This document shows positions 25,840-34,521 of a stretch of DNA of 64,000 nt, piece after piece. The DNA lies in the NCBI RefSeq assembly GCF_900108065.1, contig NZ_FNVQ01000003.1, forward strand, positions 372,001-436,000, written 5' to 3'. Under the pieces are notes generated by a model, which worked only from the letters and a program-made list of their open reading frames with translations, made no database searches and had not been told where the DNA came from. Source of the stretch: Marinobacterium lutimaris (GTDB lineage: Bacteria > Pseudomonadota > Gammaproteobacteria > Pseudomonadales > Balneatricaceae). Within the stretch, counting starts at the first letter, position 1, and every line of letters begins with the position of its first letter. Made by a program: the position numbers and the translations under genes.

Positions 25840-26471
25840 TCAAATATCTATCGCCTCTTCAATCTGTTTGCGAAATCGCACACGGCTAAAAACATACCGT
25901 TTTTTCACGGCAAGCCGAAGCTCATCATTCAGCCCTGTGCCAAATCGTACTGAAGTGATTCTCGATAGGGTTGCTGGCGTGTTTCCAGGCAAAAAGACAC
26001 TTCATAGTTCTGTTTTCGGTTCCCTACAGCCCTAGGTGAATTGTTGAGATAACTGGACCAACAATACTCTGCCGGATACACAACCATAGAGGCTCCCTCA
26101 GTGTTTAACTCGATATATCGATAGCACGCCAGAAGATAGCCATCCTTCACCACAAGAGAGGATTTAAAACGCCTACCCCCAAGGGTGCAGCTGCGCCGAT
26201 AGAGCCGATTGATTCTTTGCACATAGCACTGCCCCAGCTGCTGCATCAATGCAGGCAAAGTAGCAGCAACCCTGGATAAAACTAGCAGGTGGTAATGGTT
26301 GGTCATGAAGCAGTATGCATGCAACCGAATATTCAGCGCAGTGCAGAGTTCGTGCAAAACTATCCACATAACTGGCGTAGTCATCATCCGCTAAAAAACG
26401 CTGCAATTGTTTCCGCGATGAATGATGTACACCAGGCAATGGCTCTGCAGAACACGAGGTTTTCTAGACAT
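25840..26471 (-). pseudogene. Decayed REP-associated tyrosine transposase (RAYT, Y1_Tnp)
   Basis: The intact parts read MSRKPRVLQSHCLVYIIHRGNN (in short: CLVYIIHRGNN), then FLADDDYASYVD, then HAYCFMTNHYHLLV, GGRRFKSSLVVKDGYLLACYRYIELN, and finally NDELRLAVKKRY...RVRFRKQIEEAI. This is the normal order of a RAYT with its HUH-like MTNHxHLL motif and the catalytic Tyr region YRYIELN. The pieces lie in different frames, with shifts near 26420, 26375 and 25930, so no full protein can be made. The longest open piece (25929-26387) is only the C-terminal two thirds. RAYTs mobilise REP sequences, and two REP-like pairs lie in this window. Confidence 0.8.
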
Positions 26472-26561
26472 TACTAAGCTCGATCAAATCCATTTAATGG
26501 TCGATACCGAGCATAAATATTCAGGCAGCAGGTGAACAATGACCTGCTCAAGGCTGACAAC

Positions 26562-26585
26562 AAAAAGGACCGCCGAAGCGGTCCT
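26562..26585 (-). terminator. Rho-independent terminator of pilA
   Basis: On the minus strand an 8-bp stem AGGACCGC / GCGGTCCT with a TTCG tetraloop is followed by TTTTTG, 58 bp after the pilA stop. UUCG-capped stems are very stable. A second hairpin, AGCAGGT-N8-ACCTGCT, follows at 26527-26548. Confidence 0.88.
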
Positions 26586-26642
26586 CTCTGCATAACTCGG
26601 GGGTAAGCCAGAAATATTACTCTGCCCCGATTTCTAAGACTC

Positions 26643-27062
26643 TTACTTACAGGAGCCCGGCATCAGGTTCTGAGGAGTACCAGTACAGGTCCATTCAGTA
26701 ATGAAATCAGAATTAGCCAAAGGATCCGGCGTCAGGGTAACCGTTACAGCCACATCTACGTCGCCTGTCGCCGTGATAGTACCATTACTAGCTACAGCCA
26801 GCGCTGTAGTATACTGAGTAACCTCAAAATCGTGAGCACAAGCACTGAAATTAGCAGTGGCCAAACTAGCAGCAGATTGGTTGATTTCGGATACGCAGGT
26901 ACGGGCAGAACTTGCTGCCAGTACAATTTCGGATACGCGGGCTTTACGCACATAGTCCTGATAAGCAGGCAGCGCGATCGCCGCCAGAATACCGATGATC
27001 GCCACAACGATCATCAATTCGATCAGGGTGAAACCCTGCTGTTTTGCAAATTGTTTTTTCAT
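26643..27062 (-). CDS. pilA: Type IV major pilin
   Basis: A 139-residue prepilin. The short charged leader [10 protein letters not shown] ends in the Gly cut by the PilD peptidase, followed by Phe+1 and [20 protein letters not shown] with Glu at +5. The globular part carries a C-terminal cysteine pair (WTC...PGSC) that closes the D-loop, and another pair (RTC, SAC). Three ATGs stand in a row. I chose the third (27062), because GGAGAG is then six bases away. The gene is preceded by a sigma-54 promoter and PilR-type sites and followed by a strong terminator. It polymerises into the pilus fibre for twitching, adhesion or DNA uptake. Confidence 0.94.
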   Translation of the reverse strand: MKKQFAKQQGFTLIELMIVVAIIGILAAIALPAYQDYVRKARVSEIVLAASSARTCVSEINQSAASLATANFSACAHDFEVTQYTTALAVASNGTITATGDVDVAVTVTLTPDPLANSDFITEWTCTGTPQNLMPGSCK

Positions 27063-27129
27063 CATCATCTCTCCAGCGAGTTATGAACTTCCTGTTTTCA
27101 AACAGCAGCTTGCTGCCCTCAAAAAACAA

Positions 27130-27146
27130 AGCAAGAGCGGTGCCAA
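27130..27146 (-). promoter_or_regulatory. Sigma-54 promoter of pilA
   Basis: TTGGCACCGCTCTTGCT on the minus strand fits the sigma-54 (RpoN) -24/-12 consensus, with GG and GC in the right spacing. The start of transcription should be near 27119, giving a leader of about 57 nt before pilA. Confidence 0.88.
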
Positions 27147-27200
27147 CATCCAATCATCAAGTTCTATGCGGCTTTCCGTCCATTCCGGGGAGCGATCCTA

Positions 27201-27245
27201 AGTCAGGGAGTGACAATCTGTCACCCCCGGTGTCACTAATTGACA
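27201..27245 (-). promoter_or_regulatory. PilR-type binding-site cluster upstream of pilA
   Basis: Four TGTCA/TGACA pentamers occur at 27211, 27219, 27231 and 27241, about 90-125 bp before the predicted pilA transcript start. In Pseudomonas aeruginosa PilR binds repeated C/G-TGTC sites in this same range. The cluster lies between the pilR stop and pilA. Confidence 0.65.
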
Positions 27246-27247
27246 AA

Positions 27248-28615
27248 CTAGTGTTTAAATTCTTGATCCAGGTCCTGATCCAGACCGTATTTCTGGATTC
27301 GGTAGCGCAGCTGACGTAGCGTCAACCCCAATTGCCGAGCAGCGGCCGAACGGTTCCACCGATGCTGCTCGAGAACTGCAACGAGCTGTTCGCACTCACT
27401 GCTGTCACCTTCAACGCCGCCGGGACTAATAGGTACCGGTCGACCGCACAGGGAAAGATCCTCCGGCGTGATCCGCCCCTCCTCGCAAAGCGCCATTGCT
27501 CTCTCCAGAATATTTTCCAATTCACGGACGTTGCCGGGAAAGGGGTAGTTACGCAGTTCATCAAGCGCCTCGTCGGTGAGCTCCCCATGGCACTGATGAA
27601 TTCCGCCTTCTTTGTTGCGGCGGATAATCCGGTCGAGAATCGCCTGGCTCAGGGCCCAAATATCCTGCCCACGCTCCCGTAAAGGAGGTACCTGAAGCTC
27701 GATTACATTGACGCGGTAGTATAGATCCTGGCGGAAGTTACCCGAAGCCACCTCGTCATGTAGCTGTTTATGGCTAGCGCTAAGAATTCGCACATCAACC
27801 GGCTGCTCATGCTCGGCACCGACAGGGCGAATTTTCCGCTCCTGTATTGCTCGCAGCAGTTTCACCTGCATCGACATAGGCATATCGCCGATCTCATCGA
27901 GAAACAGGGTGCCGCCCTCCGCCGCCTGAAAAAAGCCTTCACGCTGGCTGGCAGCGCCGGTAAAACTGCCCTTGAGATGGCCAAAAAATTCAGACTCGAT
28001 CAGATCCTCTGGAATGGCACCACAGTTGACCGCAACAAAGGGCCCACTGCCACGATGGCTACGCACGTGGATCTGACGGGCGATAATCTCCTTACCGGTG
28101 CCTGACTCCCCGCAAATACAGACCGGCGCCTGGGTACGCGCCAGCTTATCAATACGTGACTTTAGTACCCGCATGGCCGGCGAATCGCCCACCAGTTCAT
28201 CATCCATTTGAGAGCGCACCGGATTGACCAGCGCTTGGTTCACCAACGCCCGCAGCTGATGGATATCCAGGGGTTTGGAGACACAGTCAAAGGCGCCCTT
28301 GCGCAGCGCTTCCACCGCCAGTTCCATATCCCCGTAGGCGGTGATGATCGCCACCGGCAGCGCCGGAAACTCCTTCTGGATCTGTTCCACCAAATCCATG
28401 CCACGGCCGTCCGGCAGACGCATATCGGTGAGACAGAGATCAAAGGATTGCCGGCCCAGGAGATCTCGGGCTTCACGCAGGCTGGCGGCACTGCAGGGCA
28501 AAGTGCCCATCCGGCTGAGGGTGATCTCCAGCAGTTGCCTCAAGTCGGCCTCATCATCGACCACCAGCACCCTAGGAACCACTCCCGGCTGTTTATCTGA
28601 CTGCACCTTATCCAC
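27248..28615 (-). CDS. pilR: Sigma-54-dependent response regulator PilR
   Basis: A 455-residue NtrC-type activator. The receiver domain (about 14-130) has the acidic pocket VDDEAD and phospho-acceptor LTDMRLPDG. The AAA+ domain shows Walker A GESGTGKE, the sigma-54 contact loop GSFTGA (Ser in place of the usual Ala) and Walker B GGTLFLDEIGDMP. The C-terminal Fis-type helix-turn-helix reads RWNRSAAARQLGLTLRQLRYRIQKYGL. It activates pilA when phosphorylated by PilS. It overlaps pilS by 8 bp, so the two are coupled, and pilA with its sigma-54 promoter follows directly. Confidence 0.95.
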   Translation of the reverse strand: MDKVQSDKQPGVVPRVLVVDDEADLRQLLEITLSRMGTLPCSAASLREARDLLGRQSFDLCLTDMRLPDGRGMDLVEQIQKEFPALPVAIITAYGDMELAVEALRKGAFDCVSKPLDIHQLRALVNQALVNPVRSQMDDELVGDSPAMRVLKSRIDKLARTQAPVCICGESGTGKEIIARQIHVRSHRGSGPFVAVNCGAIPEDLIESEFFGHLKGSFTGAASQREGFFQAAEGGTLFLDEIGDMPMSMQVKLLRAIQERKIRPVGAEHEQPVDVRILSASHKQLHDEVASGNFRQDLYYRVNVIELQVPPLRERGQDIWALSQAILDRIIRRNKEGGIHQCHGELTDEALDELRNYPFPGNVRELENILERAMALCEEGRITPEDLSLCGRPVPISPGGVEGDSSECEQLVAVLEQHRWNRSAAARQLGLTLRQLRYRIQKYGLDQDLDQEFKH

Positions 28616-30272
28616 TGACTGCTTCCTTAGCCTCGTTCACGCTGCTCACCGGTCTCTCCATCGGGAAGGTGATGCGGAAACATCCGCCTTTCGCCCCAAT
28701 CGACGCCTTTTTATGGGAAGCACTATACCCCATAGCGCCACTGCTATTCAGTTCACGGCTCTTATCTTCAAAGTACGTCAGTTCACAATAGTTGGCTTCG
28801 CACAGTTCCCTAGCGATATAAAGCCCCAGGCCAGTGCCCTCATGGCGGGTCGAATAGAAAGGTTCGTAGATCATCGCCTGAATATCCGCAGGCACCCCCG
28901 GGCCGTTATCCACCACCTCAATACAGGGAGTCGCATTGGGGTCGGCTCTATAAAGACTGAGCCGGATAATCGACTCCCCTTTTTGCGGCGTGCCATGCCG
29001 AATGGCGTTATCCAACAACAGGGTTAGCAACTGGCGCAGATGCTCAGAATCGGCTCGCACCTGTATCGGCCGATCTTCTATGTTCAGACGCAGGCAGCGA
29101 TACAGATCTGGCCAACTCAGACGCCACTCCTCGCGCAGGGTCTCTAGCCAGTCGCTAAGCTCTATATCCTCCCACTGCGGCGTTTTCCGGCGTGATAACG
29201 TGAGCACATCATGAATCAGCCGGTTGAGCCTGCGCACCTGATTAAGCTGAATGGATATCAGCGGCTGCTCCTGCTCCGACAGGGCCGGCGACTCCGCCAA
29301 AAGCTGGGTAGCATGGCTGATCGCCGCAAGGGGATTACGGATCTCGTGGGCCAAGCTCGCGGTCAGCCGCCCCAGCGCGGCGAGCTTCTCCCGCTGCAGC
29401 CGGGAATCCTGCTGCTGCATGTTTTCAAGCATCAGCAGCACCCGCTGATCCCGCCCACGCCCGGTCGCAGTTAACTGCAGACGCAGTGGCAGGATGCGAT
29501 CACCTTGAAGGGGAATGCCCTGACGCCACGCCTTCAGCAGTTCATCCAGGGGTTGTGAGAGAGCAGACAGGGGGCGATGCAAAATATTTTCAGGCCGGAT
29601 ACCGAACAGCTCGGCCGCCGCTGGGTTGATAAGGCGGACCATATTTTCGCCATCAACAACCAGCACACCTTCGTCCATCCGCTGCACAATAAGGGCATTT
29701 AGCTGAGTCAGGCTGGCAAGATCGAGCTCTTTAGCCCCCATCTCAAGCCGGGTATCCGCCATGCTGCGTCCAGTAAGTCCGCTAACCAAGGCAATGGTCA
29801 GGTGCGCCAGCGCAAGAACGCCCAGATCCGCCAGGGGAAAGTTTTCATCAAACAGCTCCCTGGCCGCCAGGCTGGCGCTGAGCACACCTGCGATAGCAAC
29901 CACTGCATAAAGCTGGGTCCAGCGCCCCGGCTGCCAGAAACCAGCAAACGTCACAGGCACCAACGTCAGCGTTGCAAACACCCCGGGACTTATCCCGCTG
30001 GAGAAATCGAGCAGCGACAGCAAGGCAATATCGGTCAGCAGTTGCAGCACGAACTGGGCTTGGCGCGATGCTTCGCGGCGGAGCATGCCAAAGCTGAAGC
30101 CGATGGATAGCACCAAATAGACCAACGCCGTAATACTGAACAGGCCAGACTGGTGGTTAACGAAAACAATATTGTCGCCAGGCAGAACCAATAATGTAAC
30201 CAACCCAGCCGCCAGCACCGTCCGGTAAAGGTTGAACAGCCTGAGTGCACGCCTGTCGCCGCTTTGCCGCAT
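28608..30272 (-). CDS. pilS: Sensor histidine kinase PilS
   Basis: A 554-residue membrane sensor with six predicted transmembrane helices in the first ~185 residues, then a PAS domain (about 195-300, with MDEGVLVVDGENMVRLINPAA), a dimerisation/phospho-acceptor region ASLAHEIRNPLAAISHA with the phosphorylated His, and an ATP-binding domain (DNAIRHG, VDNGPGVP, GTGLGLYIAREL). Partner of PilR in pilin control; in P. aeruginosa PilS senses PilA itself in the membrane. Between ELCEANYCELTYFE and GGCFRITF there is an extra stretch of about 28 residues, not typical for PilS. It is divergent from pilB. Confidence 0.94.
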   Translation of the reverse strand: MRQSGDRRALRLFNLYRTVLAAGLVTLLVLPGDNIVFVNHQSGLFSITALVYLVLSIGFSFGMLRREASRQAQFVLQLLTDIALLSLLDFSSGISPGVFATLTLVPVTFAGFWQPGRWTQLYAVVAIAGVLSASLAARELFDENFPLADLGVLALAHLTIALVSGLTGRSMADTRLEMGAKELDLASLTQLNALIVQRMDEGVLVVDGENMVRLINPAAAELFGIRPENILHRPLSALSQPLDELLKAWRQGIPLQGDRILPLRLQLTATGRGRDQRVLLMLENMQQQDSRLQREKLAALGRLTASLAHEIRNPLAAISHATQLLAESPALSEQEQPLISIQLNQVRRLNRLIHDVLTLSRRKTPQWEDIELSDWLETLREEWRLSWPDLYRCLRLNIEDRPIQVRADSEHLRQLLTLLLDNAIRHGTPQKGESIIRLSLYRADPNATPCIEVVDNGPGVPADIQAMIYEPFYSTRHEGTGLGLYIARELCEANYCELTYFEDKSRELNSSGAMGYSASHKKASIGAKGGCFRITFPMERPVSSVNEAKEAVSG

Positions 30273-30402
30273 CAGAAAAAGACCCTGATCAAGTTATATC
30301 TAATCATATTTGCCACTACCTATTTGCCAGTATCAGGAGGCTACTATAGAGTAACGTCAATACCGTTTTCATGGTCTGATTTGCAAATGTAAGGTAAGGC
30401 AG

Positions 30403-32118
30403 TTGTCGAACGGATTTCAACCACTTAGCGGTCTAGCCAAGCGTCTGGTTAACGACGGTGCATTTTCTGCCGAAGTCGCCATGGAAGCGCTGACCCAGTC
30501 GCGTAACGCCAATCAAAGCTTTGTCAGCTATATCATCTCCCAGCGACTTGTAAGCTCCCATCGCGCGGCCTGCGCGGCCTCCGAGGAGTTCGGCCTGCCA
30601 CTGTTGGATCTGGATGCCTTTTCCAGCGATGCCATACCCCAGGGGCTGATTGCCGAGAACTTGATACAGAATCACCGCGCCCTGCCGCTGATGCAGCGAG
30701 ATAACCGCATCTTCGTCGCAATCGCCGACCCCACCAATATCCAGGCCTTGGACGAGATCAAGTTCCATACCGGCACCACCACTGAGGCGGTAATCGTCGA
30801 AGAGGACAAGCTATCGCGCAGGATCGATGCATTCCTGGATTCGGGTACCGAAGCACTGGAAGATCTTGAAGACGCGGACCTGGATAACATCGAAACCGAC
30901 GATGGCAGTCAGCGAAAAAAAGAGGAGGAATCCGCCGAGGAAGCCGCCTCCGACGCGCCGATCGTGCGTTTTATCAATAAGATTCTGCTCGACGCGATCA
31001 AAAATGGTGCTTCGGATATCCACTTCGAGCCCTATGAGAAAGCCTACCGTATCCGCTGCCGTATAGACGGTATCCTGCAGGAGGTGAGCAAGCCGCCCAC
31101 TAATTTGGCGTCACGGCTGTCGGCACGTTTGAAGGTTATGTCCAATATGGATATCGCCGAACGCCGCGTACCTCAGGATGGCCGCATCAAGTTGAAGGTA
31201 TCGGCAAAGCGGTCCATCGATTTCCGTGTAAACACCCTGCCAACGCTCTGGGGCGAAAAGATCGTACTGCGTATACTCGACCCCACCAGTGCTACCATCG
31301 GCGTCGATGCTCTGGGCTTTGAACCAGAACAAAGAGAGGTGTACCTGAGCACGCTGGAACGTCCCCAAGGGATGATTCTGGTAACCGGGCCCACAGGTTC
31401 TGGTAAAACGGTAACCCTCTACACCGGCCTCAATATCCTCAATACAGAAGAACGCAATATCTCCACGGCGGAAGACCCGGTAGAGATCAATATGGACGGG
31501 ATCAACCAGGTCCATGTAAACCCCAAGGTCGGCCTTACTTTTGCTGAAGCGCTACGCTCTTTCCTGCGTCAGGACCCTGACGTGGTGATGGTGGGTGAGA
31601 TCCGTGATCTTGAGACCGCCGAAATCGCCATCAAGGCGGCTCAGACCGGTCATATGGTGCTATCTACCCTGCACACCAATAGCGCACCGGAAACGCTAAC
31701 GCGCCTCAGAAATATGGGAGTACCATCCTTTAACATCGCCACATCAGTCAGCTTGATCATCGCCCAGCGTCTTGCCCGCCGCCTGTGTGAATCCTGTAAG
31801 CAATCGGTCTCCCTACCGGAAGCGACCCTGTTGGAAGAGGGCTTCAAACCGGAAGAACTCGATCAGCTACAGATCTATGAAGCCAACCCCGACGGCTGCA
31901 CGAAGTGTAACCGGGGTTACAAGGGCCGGGTTGGTATTTATGAAATGCTGGTAATGAGCACCGAAATCGCGCAATGCATTATGGAAAACGGAAACTCACT
32001 GGATATACTTCGCGTCGCCCGCGATCAGGGCTTTAAAACGCTGCGTCAGTCTGGGCTACTAAAGGTAGCTAAAGGGATGACAAGTCTGGAAGAGATGAAC
32101 CGCGTTATCAAGGTCTGA
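30403..32118 (+). CDS. pilB: Type IV pilus extension ATPase PilB
   Basis: A 571-residue secretion-superfamily ATPase. The N-terminal GspE/MshE domain (about 1-150) is followed by an acidic linker. The ATPase core has Walker A GPTGSGKT, an Asp box, Walker B SFLRQDPDVVMVGEIRD and a His box HMVLSTLHTN. A tetracysteine zinc site CESCK ... CTKCNRGYKG lies near the C-terminus. It drives pilin insertion at the inner-membrane platform. The start is a TTG at 30403 with AAGG eight bases ahead. It begins the pilBC(D) unit. A possible promoter TTGCCA-N15-TATAGA lies at 30324-30350. Confidence 0.95.
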   Translation: MSNGFQPLSGLAKRLVNDGAFSAEVAMEALTQSRNANQSFVSYIISQRLVSSHRAACAASEEFGLPLLDLDAFSSDAIPQGLIAENLIQNHRALPLMQRDNRIFVAIADPTNIQALDEIKFHTGTTTEAVIVEEDKLSRRIDAFLDSGTEALEDLEDADLDNIETDDGSQRKKEEESAEEAASDAPIVRFINKILLDAIKNGASDIHFEPYEKAYRIRCRIDGILQEVSKPPTNLASRLSARLKVMSNMDIAERRVPQDGRIKLKVSAKRSIDFRVNTLPTLWGEKIVLRILDPTSATIGVDALGFEPEQREVYLSTLERPQGMILVTGPTGSGKTVTLYTGLNILNTEERNISTAEDPVEINMDGINQVHVNPKVGLTFAEALRSFLRQDPDVVMVGEIRDLETAEIAIKAAQTGHMVLSTLHTNSAPETLTRLRNMGVPSFNIATSVSLIIAQRLARRLCESCKQSVSLPEATLLEEGFKPEELDQLQIYEANPDGCTKCNRGYKGRVGIYEMLVMSTEIAQCIMENGNSLDILRVARDQGFKTLRQSGLLKVAKGMTSLEEMNRVIKV

Positions 32119-32154
32119 CACCTGGCCGTTTGGAATCAATAGGCAGCAATTATT

Positions 32155-33384
32155 ATGGCGACAAAAACAAAAGAAGCTAAGCGAGTCACCTTCGCCTGGC
32201 AGGGCAAGGATAAGAGCGGCAACCTCAGTAAAGGTAAAATTGATGCCGAAAGCATCGCCGCTGCTAAAACCCTGCTGCGCAAACAGGGGATTAACCCAGG
32301 CAAGGTTGCCAAGGAACGTACCTCCATCTTCAGCGGCGGTCGTAATAAAGCGATCAAGCCCCTGGATATCGCCTTCTTTACCCGCCAGATGGCTACCATG
32401 ATGAAAGCCGGCGTTCCGATTATTCAAGCGCTGGATATCGTTGCCCAGGGCGCCGAAAAAATTAAGTTGAAAGAGCTGATCTATAAAATCCGCACCGATG
32501 TTAGCGGCGGTACCGACTTCTCCACCGCGTTGTCCAAACACCCTGACTATTTCGATGACCTTTTCTGCAGCCTGATCCAGGCCGGTGAGGCATCGGGTCA
32601 GCTAGAAACTATGCTTGACCGCGTAGCGACTTACAAGGAAAAGGTCGAGGCGCTAAAAGCAAAAATCAAGAAAGCGCTCACCTACCCTACCGCGGTAATC
32701 ATCGTGGCGATTATCGTTACCGCCATACTGCTGGTGAAGGTAGTGCCCGTATTTGACGATGTGTTCTCAAGCTTTGGCGCAGAGCTTCCGGCATTCACAC
32801 TTTGGGTTATCGGCCTATCGGAGTTTGCACAAAAATACTGGTTCTTCGCGCTGCTCGGCATTATTGCCGCCATCGTAGCTTTTGTTCAGGCCAAAAAGCG
32901 CTCACAAAAATTTGCCGATTTTGTCGATCGAACGCTGTTAAAAATCCCTATTATTGGGAGCATTGTTAACGAAGCGATTATTGCACGTTTCGCCCGCACG
33001 CTGGCGACAACCTTTGCCGCCGGTGTACCTCTGGTGCAGGCCTTGGACTCCACTGCCGGTGCGACTGGCAATGTAGTTTACCGTAATGCCACTCTGCAGA
33101 TCCGCAATGGCGTATCCACTGGCCAGTCATTAACCAATGCGATCAATATGACTGGCGTCTTCCCGGTAATGGTCGTGCAGATGACCTCCATCGGCGAGGA
33201 GGCAGGCTCTCTGGATGCGATGTTAGACAAGGTTGCAACCTTTTATGAGGAAGCGGTCGATAACGCCGTGGACAATCTTTCCAGCCTGCTCGAGCCGCTG
33301 ATCATGTGTATTCTGGGCGTACTTGTGGGTGGTCTGGTTATCGCCATGTACCTGCCGATCTTCCAGCTGGGTAATGTGGTTTAA
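32155..33384 (+). CDS. pilC: Type IV pilus inner-membrane platform protein PilC
   Basis: A 409-residue GspF-family protein with two T2SS-F domains (about 75-195 and 280-400), each ending near a transmembrane helix. There are three membrane segments in all (about 175-200, 225-245, 380-400). FFTRQMATMMKAGVPIIQAL and FARTLATTFAAGVPLVQALDS are the repeated domain starts (quoted up to 20 residues). It forms the platform that PilB acts on to add pilins. It lies 36 bp after pilB and is followed by a good terminator 36 bp downstream, so PilD is probably expressed partly on its own. Confidence 0.95.
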   Translation: MATKTKEAKRVTFAWQGKDKSGNLSKGKIDAESIAAAKTLLRKQGINPGKVAKERTSIFSGGRNKAIKPLDIAFFTRQMATMMKAGVPIIQALDIVAQGAEKIKLKELIYKIRTDVSGGTDFSTALSKHPDYFDDLFCSLIQAGEASGQLETMLDRVATYKEKVEALKAKIKKALTYPTAVIIVAIIVTAILLVKVVPVFDDVFSSFGAELPAFTLWVIGLSEFAQKYWFFALLGIIAAIVAFVQAKKRSQKFADFVDRTLLKIPIIGSIVNEAIIARFARTLATTFAAGVPLVQALDSTAGATGNVVYRNATLQIRNGVSTGQSLTNAINMTGVFPVMVVQMTSIGEEAGSLDAMLDKVATFYEEAVDNAVDNLSSLLEPLIMCILGVLVGGLVIAMYLPIFQLGNVV

Positions 33385-33420
33385 AAGAACACCACAAGAG
33401 ATCGGATCTTATACAGAAAA

Positions 33421-33450
33421 AGGGCCTCATTATCTTGAGGCCCTTTGTTT
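33421..33450 (+). terminator. Rho-independent terminator after pilC
   Basis: A perfect 8-bp stem AGGGCCTC / GAGGCCCT with an 8-nt loop is followed by TTGTTT and preceded by AAAAA. It lies between pilC and pilD and would uncouple most pilD transcription from pilBC, unless read through. Confidence 0.8.
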
Positions 33451-33474
33451 ATTAACTAGTGGAAGCGGATTGTT

Positions 33475-34371
33475 TTGTTATCGGCCCAGACTCTTTATTG
33501 GCTACTCTCGGAGCCAAGCATTTTTACTCTACTAACCGGCCTTGTTATCTCCCTTTCTGTCGGCAGCTTCCTTAATGTAGTGATATATCGTCTGCCAGTA
33601 ATGATGGAGCGCGAATGGCAGGCGATGACTGCGCCTGCCGATACGGTGGAGGGCTCTGCTGGCATCGCCAAAAACCAAGAGCAAGAGCCGTTTAACCTGG
33701 CGGTACCGGCTTCACGCTGCGGCAACTGCGGCCACCGCATTCGCTGGTACGAGAATATCCCGGTGCTAAGCTATGTGGCTCTGCGTGGTCGTTGCAGCGG
33801 CTGCAATGAGAAAATATCCCTGCGCTACCCCTCTATAGAACTGCTTACCGGCATACTAGGCGCCTTTATCGCCTGGCATTTTGGGTTAGGACTCGCCGGT
33901 ATAAGCATGCTGCTGCTGACCTGGACCCTCGTTGCACTAACCTTTATCGATATCGACCACCAACTGCTGCCAGACCGCCTGACTTTGCCTCTGATGTGGC
34001 TGGGACTGTTGCTGAACACCCAGGAGCTGTTCACCTCCCTCGAACACGCGGTTATCGGCGCCGCGGCCGGCTACCTGGTGCTGTGGAGCGTGTACTGGCT
34101 GTTCAAGCTGCTGACCGGCAAGGAAGGGATGGGCTATGGTGACTTCAAACTGCTGGCGGCAATCGGCGCCTGGGGCGGTTTTGAAGTACTACCTCTAACC
34201 ATACTTCTTTCATCGGTGGTTGGCGTTGTTCTCGCGCTGTTGCTGATGGCGGCGAAACGACATCAGGCAGCTAACCCACTCCCCTTTGGCCCCTACCTGG
34301 CGATTGCTGGCTGGATTGCTCTTATCTGGGGTGAACAGATCAATGGCTGGTATTTGGGAATGCTGCTATAG
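33475..34371 (+). CDS. pilD: Prepilin peptidase / N-methyltransferase PilD
   Basis: A 298-residue inner-membrane aspartic protease with about eight transmembrane helices. The cytoplasmic zinc loop has two Cys pairs (CGNCGH and CSGCNE). The two catalytic aspartates lie in FIDIDHQLLPD and MGYGDFKLLAAIGAW. It cleaves the prepilin leader at the Gly-Phe bond and methylates the new N-terminus, serving PilA and type II secretion pseudopilins. The start is a TTG at 33475 with a GGAAG stretch nine bases ahead, because no ATG occurs before the first helix. It follows the pilC terminator. Confidence 0.94.
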   Translation: MLSAQTLYWLLSEPSIFTLLTGLVISLSVGSFLNVVIYRLPVMMEREWQAMTAPADTVEGSAGIAKNQEQEPFNLAVPASRCGNCGHRIRWYENIPVLSYVALRGRCSGCNEKISLRYPSIELLTGILGAFIAWHFGLGLAGISMLLLTWTLVALTFIDIDHQLLPDRLTLPLMWLGLLLNTQELFTSLEHAVIGAAAGYLVLWSVYWLFKLLTGKEGMGYGDFKLLAAIGAWGGFEVLPLTILLSSVVGVVLALLLMAAKRHQAANPLPFGPYLAIAGWIALIWGEQINGWYLGMLL

Positions 34372-34443
34372 AAGGCACTCAATCACACCGTTAGGAGCTG
34401 GTACGACGTTGATTCACGTGTTGATTCAATAGCATGGCAGGTG

Positions 34444-34506
34444 ATCGCGACGAGGGCTTCGCTCCTACGCCAAGAAATACTCCGTAGGAAGCGCCCTCGC
34501 GCCGAT
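34444..34506. repeat. Inverted pair of REP-like elements between pilD and yacG
   Basis: A minus-strand copy (34468 back to 34444) begins GTAGGAGCGAAGCCCTCG and a plus-strand copy (34484-34506) begins GTAGGAAGCGCCCTCGCG. They stand head to head with 15 bp between, the opposite orientation to the pair at 22508-22595. They share GTAGGA, a GCCC core and a CGAT tail. As a long foldback between convergent genes the pair may also act as a transcription barrier. Confidence 0.7.
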
Positions 34507-34521
34507 TGGGCAAGGTCGGGT

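Noticed and set aside
25929-26387. Intact 152-residue transposase
   Set aside because: The first residues come from a wrong-frame ATG; N- and C-terminal parts of the family are found in other frames, so it is a pseudogene piece.
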